A DNA stretch of 7,816 nucleotides from an uncultured Ruminococcus sp. Its GTDB lineage: Bacteria > Bacillota > Clostridia > Oscillospirales > Ruminococcaceae. The position numbers were made by a program, and so were the translations under genes. This document shows, one piece after another, positions 6,237 to 7,816 of this stretch (position 1 is its first letter; each line of letters starts with the position of its first letter). The stretch is from the NCBI GenBank assembly GCA_905199285.1, contig CAJKFZ010000124.1:1-7816 (forward strand), written 5' to 3'. The notes beneath the pieces were generated by a model, which saw only the letters and a program-made list of their open reading frames with translations, was not told where the DNA came from and made no database searches.

Positions 6237-7328
6237 TTATTCTAAGTCCTCATAATCCATGTTGTCGATCGCATCGACAGCCATATCGTAAAGTTCCTCG
6301 AGAGTATATTCCGAGCCGTCCATGGATTCTGTTTCAAGATAAGACTTATACTCAAAGTGGCTGGGACGCTGCTGAATGGGGTATGTTCCGATATACTCGG
6401 CATTTTCCTTCTGAATGCAAGCCGAATATACGCAGCTTCCCTCGCTTATAACAACGAAATAATCTATCTTAGTGATATCATTGAAATAATCTTCTGCTTT
6501 TTCCTTAAACATATCAACGTCAAAATCTCTGCTTACATTATAATTCAGACTTTCATCAGAGCTGATAATAAAAGTTCCGTTTATATCGCAGCCTTCTTCG
6601 TCCATCTCTGTAAGAGCTGTCATAGTTGCCTTGCATAATGAATTTGCGGATGAGTTAAGAGAAGCCTGCTTCGATTTCTTGACATATCCTATCATAGCAG
6701 GATACATTATCAGATCAGTGTTCCAGCCCTCGCCCTTAACTTTATAAAGCGGAATTTCCATAGATTCCTGTTCGCCGTCCTCATCCTCAAGCGTAATTTC
6801 AGCAAGACAGCAATCCGTTATAGTGAATCTTGATTCGACTTTTTTGAGATCCTCTTCGGATTCGATATCCTCCAGATATGCAAAGGGAGTATCTTCAAGA
6901 TCGCTTTCGTCAAGTGCCATTAAATCTTCAAAGCTGAGGTCATTTTCGTCCATATATTCTTCGACGTCAATTAATATGGAAAAGACTTTTTCAAGCATCA
7001 TAAGAGTTTCTTCATCGACATCTCCGGTTTTTTCAACGTTGATGAGCTTGACTTTGCCGAATTCTTCACTCAAAACCTCGCTCATATCGTTTCCGGTAAT
7101 TTCGAGCATATCAACAACAAATCCGGCGGCATCATCGGGCATGGATAATGTCATGATTTTATTCACATCTTTATCGTTGATAGCATCGACCATATCCTGA
7201 ACCGCTTCCTCATAGCCCGAAGAATCGGAGGATTTTTCCTTATCGTCAGAATCGTCTGTTTTGCCGCAGCCGACAAAAAGCGTAGCTGCTGAAGCGAATG
7301 CGATAAGAAATGCGAGTAATTTTTTCAT
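6237..7328 (-). CDS. Acidic lipoprotein of unknown function
   Basis: Encodes 363 residues from ATG 7328, with GGAGG (7341-7337) 8 bases upstream; a TTG at 7343 would add five residues but overlaps that ribosome site. Residues 1-21 are a lipoprotein signal: KK, hydrophobic stretch, lipobox 'LFVGC' with C21 as the lipidated cysteine, so the protein should sit on the outer face of the membrane. A Ser/Asp linker (22-38) follows. Residues about 38-205 are very acidic, beginning with 'EEAVQDMVDAINDKDVNKIM', reminiscent of the first helices of NTF2-like lipoprotein domains. Residues about 210-318 ('AMIGYVKKSKQASLNSSANS' through 'EYIGTYP') resemble the soluble part of a type IV pilin-like protein without its membrane helix. 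No enzyme motif is seen. It follows a regulator gene and has its own promoter and likely operator. Function unknown. Confidence 0.85.
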   Translation of the reverse strand: MKKLLAFLIAFASAATLFVGCGKTDDSDDKEKSSDSSGYEEAVQDMVDAINDKDVNKIMTLSMPDDAAGFVVDMLEITGNDMSEVLSEEFGKVKLINVEKTGDVDEETLMMLEKVFSILIDVEEYMDENDLSFEDLMALDESDLEDTPFAYLEDIESEEDLKKVESRFTITDCCLAEITLEDEDGEQESMEIPLYKVKGEGWNTDLIMYPAMIGYVKKSKQASLNSSANSLCKATMTALTEMDEEGCDINGTFIISSDESLNYNVSRDFDVDMFKEKAEDYFNDITKIDYFVVISEGSCVYSACIQKENAEYIGTYPIQQRPSHFEYKSYLETESMDGSEYTLEELYDMAVDAIDNMDYEDLE

Positions 7329-7346
7329 GTTGTAAACCTCCAATAA

Positions 7347-7379
7347 TTAAGATAATATAATTATATCATATTATCTTAA
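7347..7379 (-). promoter_or_regulatory. Probable operator over the lipoprotein promoter
   Basis: TTAAGATAATAT (7347-7358) and ATATTATCTTAA (7368-7379) are perfect 12-base inverted copies with a 9-base centre. The right-hand arm fills the promoter spacer, the -10 lies in the centre and the left-hand arm covers the predicted start of transcription, a layout typical of repressor sites that block RNA polymerase. The centre also contains a 12-base palindrome ATATAATTATAT (7355-7366). The XRE regulator encoded next door is the natural candidate to bind it. The site is entirely AT-rich except for one G/C pair per arm, so part of the symmetry could be compositional. Confidence 0.7.
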
Positions 7380-7388
7380 CAATGTCAA
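7360..7388 (-). promoter_or_regulatory. Perfect-consensus promoter of the lipoprotein gene
   Basis: On the - strand TTGACA (7388-7383), a 17-base spacer and TATAAT (7365-7360) match the sigma-A consensus at all twelve positions, with TGA directly before the -10 (extended -10). Predicted transcription starts near 7353, about 25 bases before the ATG. The -35 is just past the stop codon of the regulator gene, so the lipoprotein gene need not depend on the regulator's promoter. Confidence 0.92.
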
Positions 7389-7392
7389 TGAA

Positions 7393-7704
7393 TTATTGGA
7401 GGATAGTGCTTATGAAAATCTCGAGTATACTTTTGATTTTCTTTTTCTCTGCATCTGAGAAAATATCAAGAGCAGTGTCAATTATACAGTTTCTATTTTC
7501 CGTTTCTATGCCATAAATAATGTAATCCGTGGTAACATTGAGACTTTCAGCTATATGTTTTAATGTTGTCACAGTCATATTTTTTTTGTTGTTTTCAATA
7601 TCCGAAAGAAATTGTATTGAAATATCGGATAATTCTGCTAACTTTTCTTGAGTAAAACCATGTAATTTTCTGGTATATGCTATTCGTTCACCAATATAGT
7701 TCAT
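7393..7704 (-). CDS. XRE-family transcriptional regulator
   Basis: A 103-residue cytoplasmic DNA-binding protein. Residues about 4-64 form a Cro/C1-type helix-turn-helix domain: 'IGERIAYTRKLHGFTQEKLAEL' is the first helices with the conserved F-T-Q-E-x-L-A turn, 'SIQFLSDIENNKK' (29-41) contains the recognition helix, and 'TVTTLKHIAESLNVTTDYIIYG' (44-65) completes the fold. The remaining tail (66-103), with 'SDAEKKKIKSILEIFIST', is likely a dimerising helix; no sensor or peptidase domain is present. The ATG has AAAGGAGGTG (7722-7713) upstream. It is visibly AT-richer than the xyloglucanase gene. It lies directly upstream of the lipoprotein gene whose promoter carries a dyad, so it may repress that gene or itself; target and signal are inferred. 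Length is normal for small XRE proteins. Confidence 0.92.
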   Translation of the reverse strand: MNYIGERIAYTRKLHGFTQEKLAELSDISIQFLSDIENNKKNMTVTTLKHIAESLNVTTDYIIYGIETENRNCIIDTALDIFSDAEKKKIKSILEIFISTILQ

Positions 7705-7728
7705 TTGTCTAACACCTCCTTTAGTATG

Positions 7729-7758
7729 ATTGTACTTCGGATTATTTACTTATGTGTA
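7729..7758 (-). promoter_or_regulatory. Weak candidate promoter of the XRE gene
   Basis: TACAAT (7734-7729) with TACACA (7758-7753, four of six matches to TTGACA) at an 18-base spacing is the best - strand promoter I find before the regulator gene, predicting a start near 7722, right at its ribosome site. Because the leader would be almost absent, the real promoter may lie further right, in the shared divergent region 7735-7816. No long inverted repeat was found there. Confidence 0.3.
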
Positions 7759-7769
7759 GCCTATTTATA

Positions 7770-7798
7770 TTGACTGTGGTTAATTTATGTGATATAAT
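7770..7798 (+). promoter_or_regulatory. Divergent promoter pointing out of the right edge
   Basis: TTGACT (7770-7775), a 17-base spacer and TATAAT (7793-7798) preceded by TGA form a strong extended -10 promoter on the + strand, with a predicted start near 7805. No start codon follows within the window, so it should serve a gene or RNA beginning just beyond base 7816 and divergent from the XRE regulator gene. Its 'TGATATAAT' core is identical to that of the lipoprotein promoter. Confidence 0.75.
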
Positions 7799-7816
7799 AA
7801 TTTTGTATAGTGTTTT

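Larger units (their letters stand above)
7337..7402 (-). repeat. 12-base inverted repeat masking the lipoprotein ribosome site
   Basis: CCTCCAATAATT (7337-7348) and AATTATTGGAGG (7391-7402) are perfect 12-base complements. On the - strand the first-transcribed arm is made of the last codons and stop of the regulator gene, and the second contains the GGAGG ribosome site of the lipoprotein gene. A transcript crossing both could fold so that GGAGG is paired; a transcript from the internal promoter would lack the first arm. There is no T-run after the second arm, so it is not a standard terminator. The nested inner repeat is annotated separately as an operator. Confidence 0.75.

Noticed and set aside
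6823..7200. Ser-rich open frame on the + strand opposite the lipoprotein gene
   Set aside because: The low-complexity Ser/Ile/Leu content is what the complement of Asp/Glu-rich codons gives; no ribosome site and no family resemblance.
7337..7402. Nested hairpin as an intrinsic terminator of the XRE gene
   Set aside because: The right arm is followed by TTTACAAC rather than a T-run, and the stem is mainly A-T; regulatory roles fit better.

Overview
The window looks like a fibrolytic gut or rumen Ruminococcus (Bacillota, Oscillospiraceae), probably close to R. flavefaciens or R. champanellensis. This rests on the dockerin of the large secreted enzyme: a first repeat with a canonical calcium loop, and a second, looser repeat ending in the 'TNEDALQIQK' pattern common in ruminococcal cellulosomal proteins. 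Strong GGAGG ribosome sites and AT-rich intergenic DNA with consensus sigma-A promoters agree. The species call is inference from pattern memory.

Left third (137-3367, + strand): five tightly packed, uninterrupted genes that look derived from a tailed-phage structural module. They are a prohead protease-like protein with a Cys/His cluster, a small head-tail connector-like protein, two ~130-residue tail or neck-like proteins, and a gpD/XkdQ-like tail hub. No major capsid, tail tube, sheath, tape-measure, lysis or integration gene lies among them. The series ends with feoA, a small SH3-like protein linked to ferrous iron uptake, followed by a strong hairpin terminator. No convincing terminator or promoter separates feoA from the phage-like genes, so the six may be co-transcribed.

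Middle (3415-6181, - strand): a secreted GH74 xyloglucanase with a C-terminal dockerin, hence a probable cellulosome subunit acting on plant xyloglucan. It has its own near-consensus extended -10 promoter and a perfect 9-bp inverted repeat just after the predicted transcription start, which may be an operator or a 5' mRNA hairpin.

Right third (6202-7816): on the - strand an XRE-type regulator gene is followed by a lipoprotein gene of unknown function, which ends in a hairpin terminator. The junction between them is elaborate. A perfect-consensus promoter is overlaid by a 12-bp inverted repeat (probable operator), and a second 12-bp inverted repeat pairs the last codons of the regulator gene with the ribosome site of the lipoprotein gene. 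That could silence translation from read-through transcripts while leaving transcripts from the internal promoter translatable. At the right edge a near-consensus promoter points out of the window, so a divergent gene probably begins just beyond it.
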